Position numbers and translations under genes: made by a program. Positions 25,446 to 34,127 of a stretch of 64,000 bases of DNA are shown here, one piece after another. The stretch is from contig NZ_BAAATZ010000029.1 of the NCBI RefSeq assembly GCF_039533685.1, positions 434,001-498,000 on the forward strand. Direction: 5' to 3'. The notes under the pieces are model-generated. The model was not told the origin of the DNA. It did no database searches and saw only the letters and a list, made by a program, of their open reading frames with translations. Positions within the stretch are counted from its first letter, which is position 1. Each line of letters opens with the position of its first letter. The stretch comes from Actinocorallia aurantiaca. GTDB taxonomy: Bacteria; Actinomycetota; Actinomycetes; Streptosporangiales; Streptosporangiaceae.

Positions 25446-26428
25446 CCGGCCACCTCCCGCCCCACCCGCGGGTCCAGCAACCGGCCCAGCACGTCACCCA
25501 GCGCACTGACCAGCACCACGACCACCGCGACCACGAACACCGTCGCCTGGATCACCGGATAGTCCTGCTCGTTGATGGCGTTCACCAACTGCCTGCCGAC
25601 CCCGTCATAGGAGTACAACTGCTCCACGATCACCGTCCCCGACAGCAGATAACCGGTATCGGTGATCACGAACGCCAGCACCGGCGGAAACGCGTTCGGC
25701 AGCGCGTGCCGCCACAACACCCGCGAGAAACTCCCGCCCTTGGCCCGCACCGTCCGGCACAGGTCCCGCTCGAGCGCCTCCAGCACACCCGCACGCGTCA
25801 GCAGCACGATCCGGGCCAGGGTGAACAGGCTGAGCGTCAGCACCGGCATCACCACGTGCAGGGGAGTGCCCGACCCGTAGGCGGGCAGCCACCCCAGCCA
25901 CAACGCGAACACCAGCATCAACACCAGCCCCAGCACGAAGTTCGGGACCGCCTGCCCCAGAGCGGCGGCGGCCGAGATGACCCGCCCCACCACCCCGCCC
26001 CGCCGGGCCGCCGCCCACACCCCCAGCGGCACCCCCACCACCAGCGAAGAAACCAAGGTGAGCAGCACCAACTGCAGCGTCAAAGGCAGATGCGCCAGAA
26101 CGATGCCCAAAGCCGGCTCCCCGGTATTGGACGACGACCCGAACTCCAGCCGCGCGACGTCACCGAGAAACCCCAGATACTGCTCGCGGAACGGCCGATC
26201 CAGCCCCAGCTGCTCACGCACCCGCTCCAGATCCTCGGCCGTCCCGCTCGGACCGACCATCGTGGCCGCCGGATCCCCCGACAGATGCAGCAACGCGAAC
26301 AGCAACGTCAAGACACCCAGCACGGTCGCGGCCAGCCGCGCCGCCCACACCAGCAGCGTCCGCGCCACCGCCCGCCCCCAACGCCCCGCGATCGGGCGCC
26401 GGGGGAGCTTCACACCCGCCTCACCCAT
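25442..26428 (-). CDS. Oligopeptide/dipeptide ABC permease (DppB/OppB-like)
   Basis: A 328-residue permease with six hydrophobic segments: ARLAATVLGVLTLLFALLHL at the N-terminus (TM1), GDPAATMVGPSGT, the ERVREQLGLDRPFREQYLGF segment, EAA loop RTVRAKGGSFSRVLWRHALPNA and VIVEQLYSYDGVGRQLVNAI at the C-terminus. All are DppB features. It starts 2 bp after the binding-protein stop and overlaps the DppC-like gene, so the operon is tightly coupled. Confidence 0.92.
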   Translation of the reverse strand: MGEAGVKLPRRPIAGRWGRAVARTLLVWAARLAATVLGVLTLLFALLHLSGDPAATMVGPSGTAEDLERVREQLGLDRPFREQYLGFLGDVARLEFGSSSNTGEPALGIVLAHLPLTLQLVLLTLVSSLVVGVPLGVWAAARRGGVVGRVISAAAALGQAVPNFVLGLVLMLVFALWLGWLPAYGSGTPLHVVMPVLTLSLFTLARIVLLTRAGVLEALERDLCRTVRAKGGSFSRVLWRHALPNAFPPVLAFVITDTGYLLSGTVIVEQLYSYDGVGRQLVNAINEQDYPVIQATVFVVAVVVVLVSALGDVLGRLLDPRVGREVAG

Positions 26429-26430
26429 GC

Positions 26431-27924
26431 TCAGGCGGACTTCTTCGACTCGGCCATCGAAACGTTCCCCGACGGAGTCAGCTTCAGGTCCGTCTTCTTG
26501 GAATGCACGTACACCGTCTTGGGCCAGGCCAGGAACACCACCCCGACCTCCTCGTTCATCCGCCGCGCCATCTCGCGGATGGTCTCCTCCCGCTTGCCGG
26601 GATCCATCTCCTCCTGCGCGGCGGCGAACAGCTCCACGTAGGCCTTGTCCTCGAAGTGGCTCTGCACCCCCGCGGGCTGCGGACCGAACCTCGCGACGCT
26701 GGCGATGTCACGCAGGTCGAAGTAGTCGGTCTGCCAGTACAGCAGCGGCACCTTGCTCGTCTTCAGCAGCGACGTCACGAACGTCGACAGGTCCTGGATG
26801 ACCACCTCGCTCTTGACCCCGACCTTCGCCAGGTACCCGGCGGTGATCTCCGCCTGCTGCTTGAACAGCGCCGTCGTCGCGATGTCCAGCCTCAGGTCGG
26901 TGCCGGCCAGCAGCGACTTGGCCTTGTCGGGGTCGTAGGCGAACCCCTGCAGGGAAGGGTCGTAGCCGGTGTAGCCCGGCTGCAGGAGCTGGCCCGCGGG
27001 AACCTCCCCGAAGCCCGACAGCCCCTCCTTGACGAACTCCTCGTTGTCGACGGCCAGGTTCAGCGCCAGCCGGATGTTCTTGTCCCGCAGCTTCGGCTCG
27101 ACGTCCTGGATCATGCTGAGGATCGCGCAGGACCCGGCCGAGGTCGCCTGCACCGTGAAGGACGACAGCTGCGCCGACACCGCCGGCGGCAGCCCGAACA
27201 CCCCGTCCACGTCGCCCGACCGCAGGGCGGTCGTCAGCGTCCCGGTGTCGGGGATCGCCAGGATCTGCGCCTTGGTCAGGGAGGAGGACCTGCGCCAGGA
27301 CCCGGGGAAGGCCTCCAGGTCGATGCTCTCCCCGGCCTTGTAGCCCACGACCTTGAACGGCCCCGTGCCCGAGGCGGTCGACGCGGGGTTCCCGGCGAAG
27401 ATCGAGGGATCGACGATGTACAGCCGGGTGAGCCGGTTGAGCAGGATCGGGTCGGGGGATTCGGTGGTCACCCGGACCGTCCCGGCGTCGACGGCCTCGA
27501 CGCCCTTCAACGACCCCATCTCACTCCGGATGGAGGCGAACTCCGGCTTGTCCGACAGCAGCCGCTCCACGTTCCCCACGACGGCCTGTGCGTCGAACGC
27601 GCCTCCGTTGTGGAACTTCACCCCCTCCCGGAGGGTGAACTCGACCGTGAGCTCGTCGACCTGCCGCCAGGCCGTGGCCAGCGCGGGGGAGATCCTGCCG
27701 CCCTCGCCCAGGGTCACCAGCGGATCGTAGACCTGGGTGCAGAAGGTGCTGCCCACACTGGAGAGCGCCACCAGCGGGTCCAGGGAGTTGGTGATGGCGG
27801 TGGAGGCGAAGATCAGCTTTCCGGTCTCGGCGCCTTCCCCGTCCGGCCCGGTCGCGCAGCCGGTCGCCAGCCCCAAGGCCGCCAGGCCGCCCAGCTGCAG
27901 GATTCGTCTACGGCTCACATACAC
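26431..27924 (-). CDS. Oligopeptide-type ABC substrate-binding lipoprotein (SBP family 5), Tat-type leader
   Basis: A ~497-residue solute-binding protein. The leader has a twin-arginine-like SRRRILQLGG and a lipobox ATGC near residue 22, suggesting Tat export of a lipoprotein. Family-5 motifs: DPLVALSSVGSTFCTQVYDPL, EFTLREGVKFHNGGAFDAQ, GTGPFKVVGYKAGESI and VDNEEFVKEGLSGFGEVP. I chose GTG 27924 (AGAGG 10 nt before); GTG 27918 or 27951 are alternatives. First gene of the leftward importer operon, behind a palindrome. Confidence 0.9.
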   Translation of the reverse strand: MYVSRRRILQLGGLAALGLATGCATGPDGEGAETGKLIFASTAITNSLDPLVALSSVGSTFCTQVYDPLVTLGEGGRISPALATAWRQVDELTVEFTLREGVKFHNGGAFDAQAVVGNVERLLSDKPEFASIRSEMGSLKGVEAVDAGTVRVTTESPDPILLNRLTRLYIVDPSIFAGNPASTASGTGPFKVVGYKAGESIDLEAFPGSWRRSSSLTKAQILAIPDTGTLTTALRSGDVDGVFGLPPAVSAQLSSFTVQATSAGSCAILSMIQDVEPKLRDKNIRLALNLAVDNEEFVKEGLSGFGEVPAGQLLQPGYTGYDPSLQGFAYDPDKAKSLLAGTDLRLDIATTALFKQQAEITAGYLAKVGVKSEVVIQDLSTFVTSLLKTSKVPLLYWQTDYFDLRDIASVARFGPQPAGVQSHFEDKAYVELFAAAQEEMDPGKREETIREMARRMNEEVGVVFLAWPKTVYVHSKKTDLKLTPSGNVSMAESKKSA

Positions 27925-27939
27925 GGCTCGTCCACCTCT

Positions 27940-27956
27940 GTTTCCTTGCAAGAAAC
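27940..27956. promoter_or_regulatory. Operator-like palindrome before the oligopeptide operon
   Basis: GTTTC (27940-27944) and GAAAC (27952-27956) flank CTTGCAA. The centre CTTGCAAG (27945-27952) is itself an 8-bp palindrome, similar in style to LacI-type operators of streptomycetes. It lies 15 bp before the chosen binding-protein start. Confidence 0.4.
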
Positions 27957-28143
27957 GCTGTTACACGTAAAGGAACGTAAGACAGCCGCCAGAAGAGCGT
28001 CAAGAGCCGCAGCCGACGCACACGCCTCGGGAACGCTTATTTCGGTCGCGTGAGCACCTTTTAACGGCCCGGTCGCATCCCGGACCCCGACCCGAAACGA
28101 AAACAACGAGGACACGCCCGACGCCGACGACGGCACCCGGAGT

Positions 28144-28620
28144 TCAGCCGCCCTCGAAGGCGCCGACCCGGGGGAGCGGAGTGGCAGATCGAGTACCGAG
28201 AACGTCAAGGAGACGTGCGGCGTAGGCGCGGGGACGGGTGGTGTCGCCGTTGTGGCCGCCTGGGAATTCGACGAGCTCTTCACCGAGGAGAACGGCCGGC
28301 CGCTCGGCGCAGCGGTAGTCGAAAACGGTCCGCGGGTGGTGCGGCCGACCGAAATCGACGACGCGCCCAGGCCTCATCGGCTGGGGGAGCAGCCCTGCTC
28401 GGCGTCGGGCCGGGCGAGACCTATCCCCAGCACCTCGGCGAGCAGGCGTGGACGTCGTCGGCGTACTCGGCCATCGTCACCCCGCGGCCGGGATCCTCCA
28501 GCGCGCCGCGGGAAAGGCCGCGTCGGTCGTAGGTGATGACGGCGCGGGTGCCGACCTGGAGAAGTCGGCAGAACACCTGACCCGCAATCGCTCACCCGCC
28601 TGCGCGACCGACCTTCACCC
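28144..28620 (-). pseudogene. Decayed alpha/beta hydrolase
   Basis: Remnants of one hydrolase in different frames. Around 28550-28445 the minus strand reads VITYDRRGLSRGALEDPGRG, then MAEYADDVHA. A one-base loss there shifts the frame before LLAEVLG (~28420). At 28377-28144 a third piece reads GEELVEFPGGHNGDTTRPRA, the C-terminal catalytic-His region of the family. The nucleophile Ser segment between the pieces is missing. So the gene has at least one frameshift and an internal deletion and cannot make an active enzyme. Confidence 0.7.
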
Positions 28621-28713
28621 ACAATCGGCACAAAAACGCCACAACGGCGATTTAAGGCTAAAACCAGACAGAATCCATCTTCTGATGGGTTTGTCTTTCA
28701 TGCCCGTCCCGGC

Positions 28714-29238
28714 CTACCGCGAGGCCCGGGAGCAGGTCTCCAGCCACCGGGCCGCTTCGCCGGGGGAGCCGAGCCGCACCACGTCCAGTCCCGGATGCCG
28801 GGCGATCCGCTCGAGCGTCTTGGCCCTCTTGGCGTCATACTGGCTCCACGCCCACCGGATGGGATGGTCGGCCTGAAGCCAGTGCCGGAACGTCTCGCGG
28901 TTGCCGTTCCACAACTCGCGCCGGGTCAGCGCCCGCACCGCCGAGCGCCGCACGACGCGCCGCATCACCGTCGGACGCGGCAGGTCCAGCCAGACGACGG
29001 TGTCGGCCCTGCTCCACAGCAGGTCGCCCAGCGCGGAGTGGTACTGGTCCTCGGTCACCCAGCGCGGGCCCGAGGAGAACGCCTCGACGTCGGCTTCGAA
29101 CCGTTCGCGCTTCCGCCAGCCGGGGCCGTGGTGCAGGGCGTCGAGTTCGTGGTGGGGAAGGTGCAGCAGGGCCTGCAGCCGGCGCGCCAGGGTGGTCTTG
29201 CCGGAACCGGAGATTCCGCTGATGAGGATGCGTTCCAC
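28714..29238 (-). CDS. P-loop adenylate-kinase-like ATPase (FlaR/topology-modulation type)
   Basis: A 174-residue small kinase-like protein. Walker A GISGSGKTTLARRL at residues ~8-21 is followed by HELDALHHGPGWRKRE, WVTEDQYHSALGDLLW, WLDLPRPTVMRRVVRRSAVR (lid region with Arg cluster) and a C-terminal helix LETCSRASR. This matches actinobacterial AAA/adenylate-kinase-like proteins of unknown substrate. GTG at 29238 starts exactly at the first beta strand, but the ribosome site before it is weak, so the start is less certain. It stands alone, divergent from the DUF72 remnant. Confidence 0.75.
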   Translation of the reverse strand: MERILISGISGSGKTTLARRLQALLHLPHHELDALHHGPGWRKRERFEADVEAFSSGPRWVTEDQYHSALGDLLWSRADTVVWLDLPRPTVMRRVVRRSAVRALTRRELWNGNRETFRHWLQADHPIRWAWSQYDAKRAKTLERIARHPGLDVVRLGSPGEAARWLETCSRASR

Positions 29239-29310
29239 CTGAGCGAGGATCTCACGGAGCGAGGCGGCCGGGCACGGCTGTCCGTCGCGGTCCGGATTTA
29301 GGGTGGGGGC

Positions 29311-29529
29311 ATGGGGGAGATCCTTGTCGGCACCGCGTCCTGGACGGACAGGAGTGCGTTGTGGCCGCTGTACGAGGCGGGCAAGCTGGGGGCGCTGCTG
29401 TTCCAGTTCCCGCCGTGGTTCACCGCGATGACGCACGTGGTCTTCAACAACTGCTGCGGCGACCACGCGCAGCGCAACGCCGAGCGGATGGCGGCGCTGC
29501 TGGGCGTCGAGGCGGCAGTGGAGCCGTAG
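29311..29529 (+). pseudogene. Internally deleted DUF72 protein
   Basis: A 72-codon open frame made of three separated parts of a DUF72 protein (normally ~240-300 residues): the N-terminal GEILVGTASWTDRS, the central LYEAGKLGALLFQFPPWF, and the C-terminal VVFNNCCGDHAQRNAERMAALLG. The joins are in frame, so a short protein could still be made, but most of the TIM-barrel-like fold is gone. A true start and RBS-like GGGGGCATGGGGGAG region remain. Confidence 0.7.
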
Positions 29530-29559
29530 AGCGGCGGTCGTCGCGGCCGTGTGCTCTGC

Positions 29560-29602
29560 CCGGTGGTCCGCGGCGGCTCTCGCGGGCGCCGCGGACCACC
29601 GG
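29560..29602. terminator. 16-bp hairpin between convergent genes
   Basis: CCGGTGGTCCGCGGCG (29560-29575) and its exact complement (29587-29602) with an 11-nt loop. It lies between the DUF72 remnant and the convergent secreted protein ending at 29611, so it can serve both. Confidence 0.75.
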
Positions 29603-29610
29603 ATGCGTTG

Positions 29611-30834
29611 TCAGGGCAGCGGTGCGGTGGTCTTGACGGTGATGGTCTGGTCGGTCTCGGTGGAGGCCAGTCCCTGCCCGTCGCCGTAGGCCAGTACCTG
29701 TCCGCCGGGCAGGGTGTGGAAGTGCAGGAGGCCGGTGGCGTCGGGGAGCTGGGTCCAGGTGGTGCCCTCGAGGTAGGAGCGTCCTTGGGTGGTGACGGCC
29801 CAGACCCGTCCTGAGTCGTCGGCGTGCAGGTCTGTGGGCAGTTGCGCGTAGTACGGGCCGACCGACCCGGGTTCGAAGCGGTCCCAGTCCGTGCCGTTCC
29901 AGTGGTAGACCGAGCTCTGGTCGGGGCCTGCGGGATGGGGCGGGACGGTGGCGAACCACGGGCCGTCGGCGTCCGTGTAGTAGTTCGAGGTGCTGCTGTG
30001 CATGTAGGGAGGGGTGTAGTCGGCGGGTTTGGCGACGGCCTGCCAGGCGGTGCCGTCCCAGCGGTAGGGGGCGTCGGGGCGGAAGCTCCAGAAGCCGTGC
30101 TCGCGGGTGGCCAGGTGCAGTCCGTCGGTCAGGGCGGCGGGCAGTGCGGCGAAGCCGGAGCCGTCCCATTTCCTGAGTTTCCCGTCCGCCTGGAGGTAGA
30201 CGCCTGGTTCGGGGCCGGCCAGGGCGAAGGCGGGCTTGTCGGCGTCGAACGAGGCCCAGGTGCCGTTCGGGCGGCGGTGGTGGACCCTGCCTTGTTCGTA
30301 CAGGAAGGCGTGCTGGCCGTGGACGAGGACGTCGGTGCAGGAGCCGGCCAGGGGGATCGCGATTCTGGTCAGCTCGGCGCCGTCCCAGCGGGCGGCGTAG
30401 GCGTCGATGTGGCCCGAGTTCCAGAGGTGGCCGCAGAACCACACGTGGTCGGGGGCGGAGGAGTCGATGGCGTTGATGATGCCTTCGCCCGGCAGGCCGG
30501 GGGGTGAGTGGCTGGTCCAGCCGGTGCCTCCGGTCCAGCGTTGGAGCATGGGCTTGGGTTTGACCAGGGTGTGGAGGGCTCTCGGGGGCGGGGGCCCTCC
30601 GCCGGGAGGGTTCGGGGGCTGGGGGCCGCGGACGCTCAGCCGCCCCTGGTAGCCGCTGATCCAGGCTTCGGTGGCGCTGGTCGGCTCCACGTCCGTGACG
30701 CCTCGTTCCGGGCCCCAGGTGGCGCGCGGCGGGATGTCCCGCCAGGGGCCCAGGTCGGCGGCTGCGGCTGGTGCGGTCGGGAGCAGGAGCGCAGCGGCGG
30801 CCAGTGCTCCGGCTGCCAAAGATTTTCTCCACAT
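29611..30834 (-). CDS. Secreted beta-propeller-like protein of unknown function
   Basis: A ~407-residue exported protein. Residues 1-~28 form a Sec signal peptide (WRKSLAAGALAAAALLLPTA, then AAAA before D). The mature part has recurring W-x-G/W-D-G units such as QRWTGGTGWTSH, ARWDGAELTR, RKWDGSGFAALP, YRWDGTAWQAV, YHWNGTDWDRF and YLEGTTWTQL, spaced ~45-60 residues, as in propeller or Kelch-like repeats. A proline-rich segment PPNPPGGGPPPP lies near residue 78. ATG 30834 is chosen; GTG 30843 adds three residues. I do not recognise a specific family. Confidence 0.75.
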   Translation of the reverse strand: MWRKSLAAGALAAAALLLPTAPAAAADLGPWRDIPPRATWGPERGVTDVEPTSATEAWISGYQGRLSVRGPQPPNPPGGGPPPPRALHTLVKPKPMLQRWTGGTGWTSHSPPGLPGEGIINAIDSSAPDHVWFCGHLWNSGHIDAYAARWDGAELTRIAIPLAGSCTDVLVHGQHAFLYEQGRVHHRRPNGTWASFDADKPAFALAGPEPGVYLQADGKLRKWDGSGFAALPAALTDGLHLATREHGFWSFRPDAPYRWDGTAWQAVAKPADYTPPYMHSSTSNYYTDADGPWFATVPPHPAGPDQSSVYHWNGTDWDRFEPGSVGPYYAQLPTDLHADDSGRVWAVTTQGRSYLEGTTWTQLPDATGLLHFHTLPGGQVLAYGDGQGLASTETDQTITVKTTAPLP

Positions 30835-30843
30835 ACGGGGCAC

Positions 30844-31390
30844 TCTGGCTGGGGCGCCGTTCTAAATCATGGGAGTTTCTCACCAAGTCAGCTGGTGTTT
30901 TCGTCCATTCGACCAGTCGGGGCCGTGGGCGTGGGGTTTTCCGCCTCTCCCCTACTTTGGTTGATAATGTACATTATGTTAAGTAAGACCGGTTCAGGGC
31001 GATAAGTGGCCATCACCGTCCTGCCCCGTCACACCTTCGCGGCGCGTCGTCGAACGCGGACCGCTCCCCTGGGCCGGACATCGCGGATCCCGGAGGCGCA
31101 CGGGCCGGGGCGCGTCCTCCCGCTGCGGGCCGGAGCGCGCGGAGCCGTGTCCCTTAAAAGTGGCAGATGTCCGCTATCCGGAAATTTCTTAGGTAAACAT
31201 CGGTTAAGCAGGGGTAATGACTGACTGAAAGCTTCGAGTGACAAGTGGTTGTCACAACCTGTTCACGAGGTCATGACCGCCACGCAACGCTCGCGGCCAA
31301 AACTGTGCAAGGGAACACTTCCGCCCCTTCGGTGATCGGGAATGGTGGAAACCGCGATACGCGGCCGCTTACCGCATCGAGCAGGCATCT
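30844..31390. other. Gene-free region with two operator-like palindromes
   Basis: No convincing gene is seen across ~550 bp; the open frames here have poor codon bias. Two symmetric sites stand out: ATAATGTACATTAT (30964-30977, 14-bp perfect palindrome) and GTGACAA-GTGG-TTGTCAC (31238-31255). The stretch 31140-31330 is AT-richer than the surroundings. Confidence 0.5.
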
Positions 31391-31422
31391 CGGGGGTCCC
31401 GCGCTCCTCGCGCGGGCCCCCG
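31391..31422 (-). terminator. Hairpin after the TetR gene
   Basis: CGGGGG-T-CCCGCGC (31391-31404) pairs with GCGCGGG-CCCCCG (31410-31422) around TCCTC with one bulged T, 39 nt beyond the stop of the leftward TetR gene. Confidence 0.55.
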
Positions 31423-31460
31423 GAGTTCCTCTCCCCCGGTGTAAGGGGCGCTTCTTTCGG

Positions 31461-32219
31461 TCAGAGTTCGTCGAGGTGGCGTTCGATTCCGTCCAGGAGG
31501 CGGTCGAGTCCGTAGTCGAAGGCGGCGTCGGTGAATTCCTCGAAGGCCCCGGCCTCCCAGATGGCGTACAGGTGCGGGAAGCGTTCCCGGGTGACGAGCC
31601 CGATCAGGTGCGGGGTGGCCTCGGCCCACCATCGCTCGTAGTCGTCGTGGTCGGTGAAGCCGCCGTCGAGGTCGGCGCTGGTGAGGCCGGCGCCACTCCC
31701 CTGGCAGGCGCCGCGCACGTAGGCGTCGACGCTGTCCGCGATGGCGGCCTGGTGGGCGGCGGGCAGGCCGAGGGGTGCGAGGGCGGCGTAGACGGCGTCG
31801 GCGCGGGTGGTGCTGTTGGGGCTCATCAGCATCAGGCCGGGGGTGGCGACGGACAGCGTCCAGGGATGGTCCTGGTGGAGTCGGCGGCCGAGGTGGGCGT
31901 AGTGGCGCAGGGCCTGTCGCCAGGTGGCGCCCTCGGGTGGCGGCGGGGTGGGGCCGACGGCGCGGTCGTACATCAGGTGGACCAGTTCGGTGCGTCCGGG
32001 CACGTAGGTGTAGAGGGACATGGTGCCGATGCCGAGGCGTTCGGCGACGCGGCGCATGGACAGGGCGTCGAGTCCTTCGGCGTCGGCGAGTTCGGTGCCG
32101 GCGCGGATGATCTGTTCGAGGGTGACCTTGGGTCTGGGGCCGCGGGCGGGCGCGGGTGCGGGGGTGCCCCACAGGAGCGCCAGGACGCGGCCGGGGTCGG
32201 GCCGTTTGCGTTCGGCCAT
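31461..32219 (-). CDS. TetR-family regulator (TetR_C_1 type) of a drug-exporter operon
   Basis: A 252-residue regulator with the longer Tet repressor layout. The HTH lies at residues ~33-78 (VTLEQIIRAGTELADAEG, ALSMRRVAERLGIGTMSLYTYV), followed by a C-terminal domain with WRQALRHYAHLGRRLHQDHPW, as in TetR_C_1 members that control ABC exporters. ATG 32219 has GAGG 8 nt upstream. It is divergent from a DrrAB-like pair, with clustered palindromic sites in between, so repression of that pair and itself is likely. Confidence 0.88.
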   Translation of the reverse strand: MAERKRPDPGRVLALLWGTPAPAPARGPRPKVTLEQIIRAGTELADAEGLDALSMRRVAERLGIGTMSLYTYVPGRTELVHLMYDRAVGPTPPPPEGATWRQALRHYAHLGRRLHQDHPWTLSVATPGLMLMSPNSTTRADAVYAALAPLGLPAAHQAAIADSVDAYVRGACQGSGAGLTSADLDGGFTDHDDYERWWAEATPHLIGLVTRERFPHLYAIWEAGAFEEFTDAAFDYGLDRLLDGIERHLDEL

Positions 32220-32250
32220 GTGGCGTACCTCACACTTTCTTCGTAGGCTG

Positions 32251-32302
32251 TACGGAATTAACTCCGTATGCCGTACGGTTCTCCCTGCCAACAACTCCGT
32301 AC
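32251..32302. promoter_or_regulatory. Cluster of TACGGA/TCCGTA operator half-sites
   Basis: TACGGA (32251-32256) and TCCGTA (32263-32268) form an inverted repeat with a 6-nt spacer. CCGTACGG (32271-32278) is an 8-bp palindrome, and another TCCGTAC lies at 32296-32302. The sites fill the gap between the divergent tetR and exporter genes. Confidence 0.55.
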
Positions 32303-32328
32303 ACCATACCGAATAAGGGAGGGCGCGT

Positions 32329-33267
32329 ATGGAGATCCAAGCACGGCGGCTCACCAAGGCCTTCGGGGGCACCCGGGCCCTGGACGGCTTCGACCTGGAG
32401 GTCCCGGCCGGCACCGTCCACGGACTGCTCGGCCCCAACGGGGCGGGCAAGACCACCGCGGTGCGGGTGCTGACCACACTGCTGCGCCCCGACGGCGGCA
32501 CCGCCCGCGTCGCCGGCCACGACGTCGCGGCCGAACCCGCGGCGGTCAGGGCCGCGATCGGGCTGCTGGGCCAGCACGCCGCCCTGGACGAGGTCCTGTC
32601 GGGACGGCAGAACCTCGAGCTGTTCGGCCGCCTGCACCACCTGGGCGCCCGCGCGGCCCGCCTGCGCGCCGCCGAGCTGCTGGAGCGCTTCGGCCTGGCC
32701 GAGGCCGGCTCCCGTCCGGTGTCGGGGTACTCGGGCGGGATGCGCCGCCGCCTGGACCTGGCCGTGTGCCTGATCCGCTCCCCCAGGGTGCTGTTCCTGG
32801 ACGAGCCGACCACGGGCCTGGACCCGCGGGCGCGCGCCGAGGTGTGGGCGTCGGTGCGCTCCCTGGTGGAGGAGGGCGCGACGGTCCTGCTCACCACCCA
32901 GTACCTGGAGGAGGCCGACCGGCTGGCCGACCGCATCGGCGTCGTGGACGGGGGCAGGGTCGTCGCCGAGGGCACCTGCGGCGAGTTGAAGGACCTGGTG
33001 GGCGGGGACCGCCTGGACCTCGTGGTGCGCGACTCCCCCGACCTGGAGCGGGCGATGCGGGCGGTGGCCGCGGTCACCGGCACCTCCCCCGCCCTGGACC
33101 GGGACTCCCGTCGTCTGGGCGTCCCGGTCTCCGACCGGATCGGCGCGCTGACTGGGGTGCTGCGCGCCCTGGAGGACGCCGGGATCGGCGTCGAGGACGT
33201 CGCGGTCCGCCGCCCCACCCTGGACGAGGTCTTCCTGCACCTGACGGACGTGAAGGAGAAGGCGTGA
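32329..33267 (+). CDS. ABC exporter ATPase, DrrA-like
   Basis: Energises drug or lipid efflux. The 312 residues show Walker A GPNGAGKTT near residue 38, signature YSGGMRRR, Walker B VLFLDEPTTGLDPRARAE, switch LLTTQYLEEADRLADRI, and the C-terminal regulatory extension found in DrrA (AVRRPTLDEVFLHLTDVKEKA). It overlaps the permease gene as GTGA. Likely induced when the divergent TetR protein releases the operator. Confidence 0.92.
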   Translation: MEIQARRLTKAFGGTRALDGFDLEVPAGTVHGLLGPNGAGKTTAVRVLTTLLRPDGGTARVAGHDVAAEPAAVRAAIGLLGQHAALDEVLSGRQNLELFGRLHHLGARAARLRAAELLERFGLAEAGSRPVSGYSGGMRRRLDLAVCLIRSPRVLFLDEPTTGLDPRARAEVWASVRSLVEEGATVLLTTQYLEEADRLADRIGVVDGGRVVAEGTCGELKDLVGGDRLDLVVRDSPDLERAMRAVAAVTGTSPALDRDSRRLGVPVSDRIGALTGVLRALEDAGIGVEDVAVRRPTLDEVFLHLTDVKEKA

Positions 33268-34055
33268 CGAGTATCGAATGGGTGGCGGCCGACGGGTGGA
33301 CGCTCACCCGCAGGGCGCTGCTGCACTGGGCGCGCCAACCCGCCCAGGTCGTCGTCGGGCTGCTGTTCCCGGTGCTGATGGTGGTGATGTTCGGGTACCT
33401 GTTCGGCGGCGGGATGCAGGTGCCGGGCGGCGGCGACTACCGGGAGTTCCTGCTGCCGGGCATGTTCGCGATGACGATGGTGTTCGGCCTCGAGGGCACG
33501 TTCGCGGCGGTGGCGTCGGACGCGGCCAAGGGCGTGACCGACAGGTTCCGGACGCTGCCGATGGCGCCGGGCGCGGTCGTCGTCGGGCGCGCCGCGGCGG
33601 ACATGCTGAACTCGGCGCTGGGCCTGCTGGTGATGATGGGGTGCGGTCTGCTGGTGGGCTGGCGCTGGCACGAGGGCTTCGCGCGGGTGGCGGCGGCGGT
33701 GGCGCTGCTGCTGTGGCTGCGTTTCGCGTTCCTGTGGATCGGCATCTACCTGGGGGTGCGGTTCGCCCGGCCCGAGGCGGTGGTGGCGGTGCAGATCCTG
33801 GTGTGGCCGGTGGGGTTCCTGTCCAACGCCTTCGCCTCGCCTTCGGACATGCCCGGCTGGCTCGCCGTCCTGTCGGAGGCCAACCCGATGTCGGCGACCA
33901 TCACCGCCACCCGTGACCTGTTCGGCAATCCGGGTGTCGTCTCCGGTTCCTGGACGGCGGGCCACGGACTGTGGGCGGCCGTGCTGTGGCCGCTGGTGCT
34001 CACCGCGGTGTTCCTGCCGTTGTCCGTGCGCCGCTACCAGCGGCTGGGCGGCTGA
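33264..34055 (+). CDS. ABC-2 type exporter permease, DrrB-like
   Basis: A 263-residue membrane protein with six hydrophobic segments. DrrB/ABC-2 motifs: ALLHWARQPAQVVVGLLFPV, MFGYLFGGGM, REFLLPGMFAMTMVFG, DRFRTLPMAPGAVVVGRA and FLSNAFASPSDMPGWLAVLSEANPMS near the C-terminus. GTG 33264 overlaps the ATPase stop. Together the two genes form a complete exporter. The substrate is unknown; an antibiotic is plausible from the DrrAB resemblance. Confidence 0.9.
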   Translation: MTSIEWVAADGWTLTRRALLHWARQPAQVVVGLLFPVLMVVMFGYLFGGGMQVPGGGDYREFLLPGMFAMTMVFGLEGTFAAVASDAAKGVTDRFRTLPMAPGAVVVGRAAADMLNSALGLLVMMGCGLLVGWRWHEGFARVAAAVALLLWLRFAFLWIGIYLGVRFARPEAVVAVQILVWPVGFLSNAFASPSDMPGWLAVLSEANPMSATITATRDLFGNPGVVSGSWTAGHGLWAAVLWPLVLTAVFLPLSVRRYQRLGG

Positions 34056-34063
34056 CGGCTCCC

Positions 34064-34092
34064 CCGTGCCCCCGGTCTCCGGGGGCACGGGC
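34064..34092 (+). terminator. 13-bp perfect hairpin after the exporter operon
   Basis: CCCGTGCCCCCGG (34064-34076) pairs exactly with 34080-34092 around a TCT loop, 9 nt after the permease stop. Confidence 0.75.
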
Positions 34093-34127
34093 TCTGTATG
34101 CGGACCGTATTCGAGGAGAGAAGGAGC

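Noticed and set aside
31006..31224. 72-codon plus-strand open frame
   Set aside because: Composition is not coding-like, there is no ribosome site and no recognisable motif; it lies in the gene-free region.
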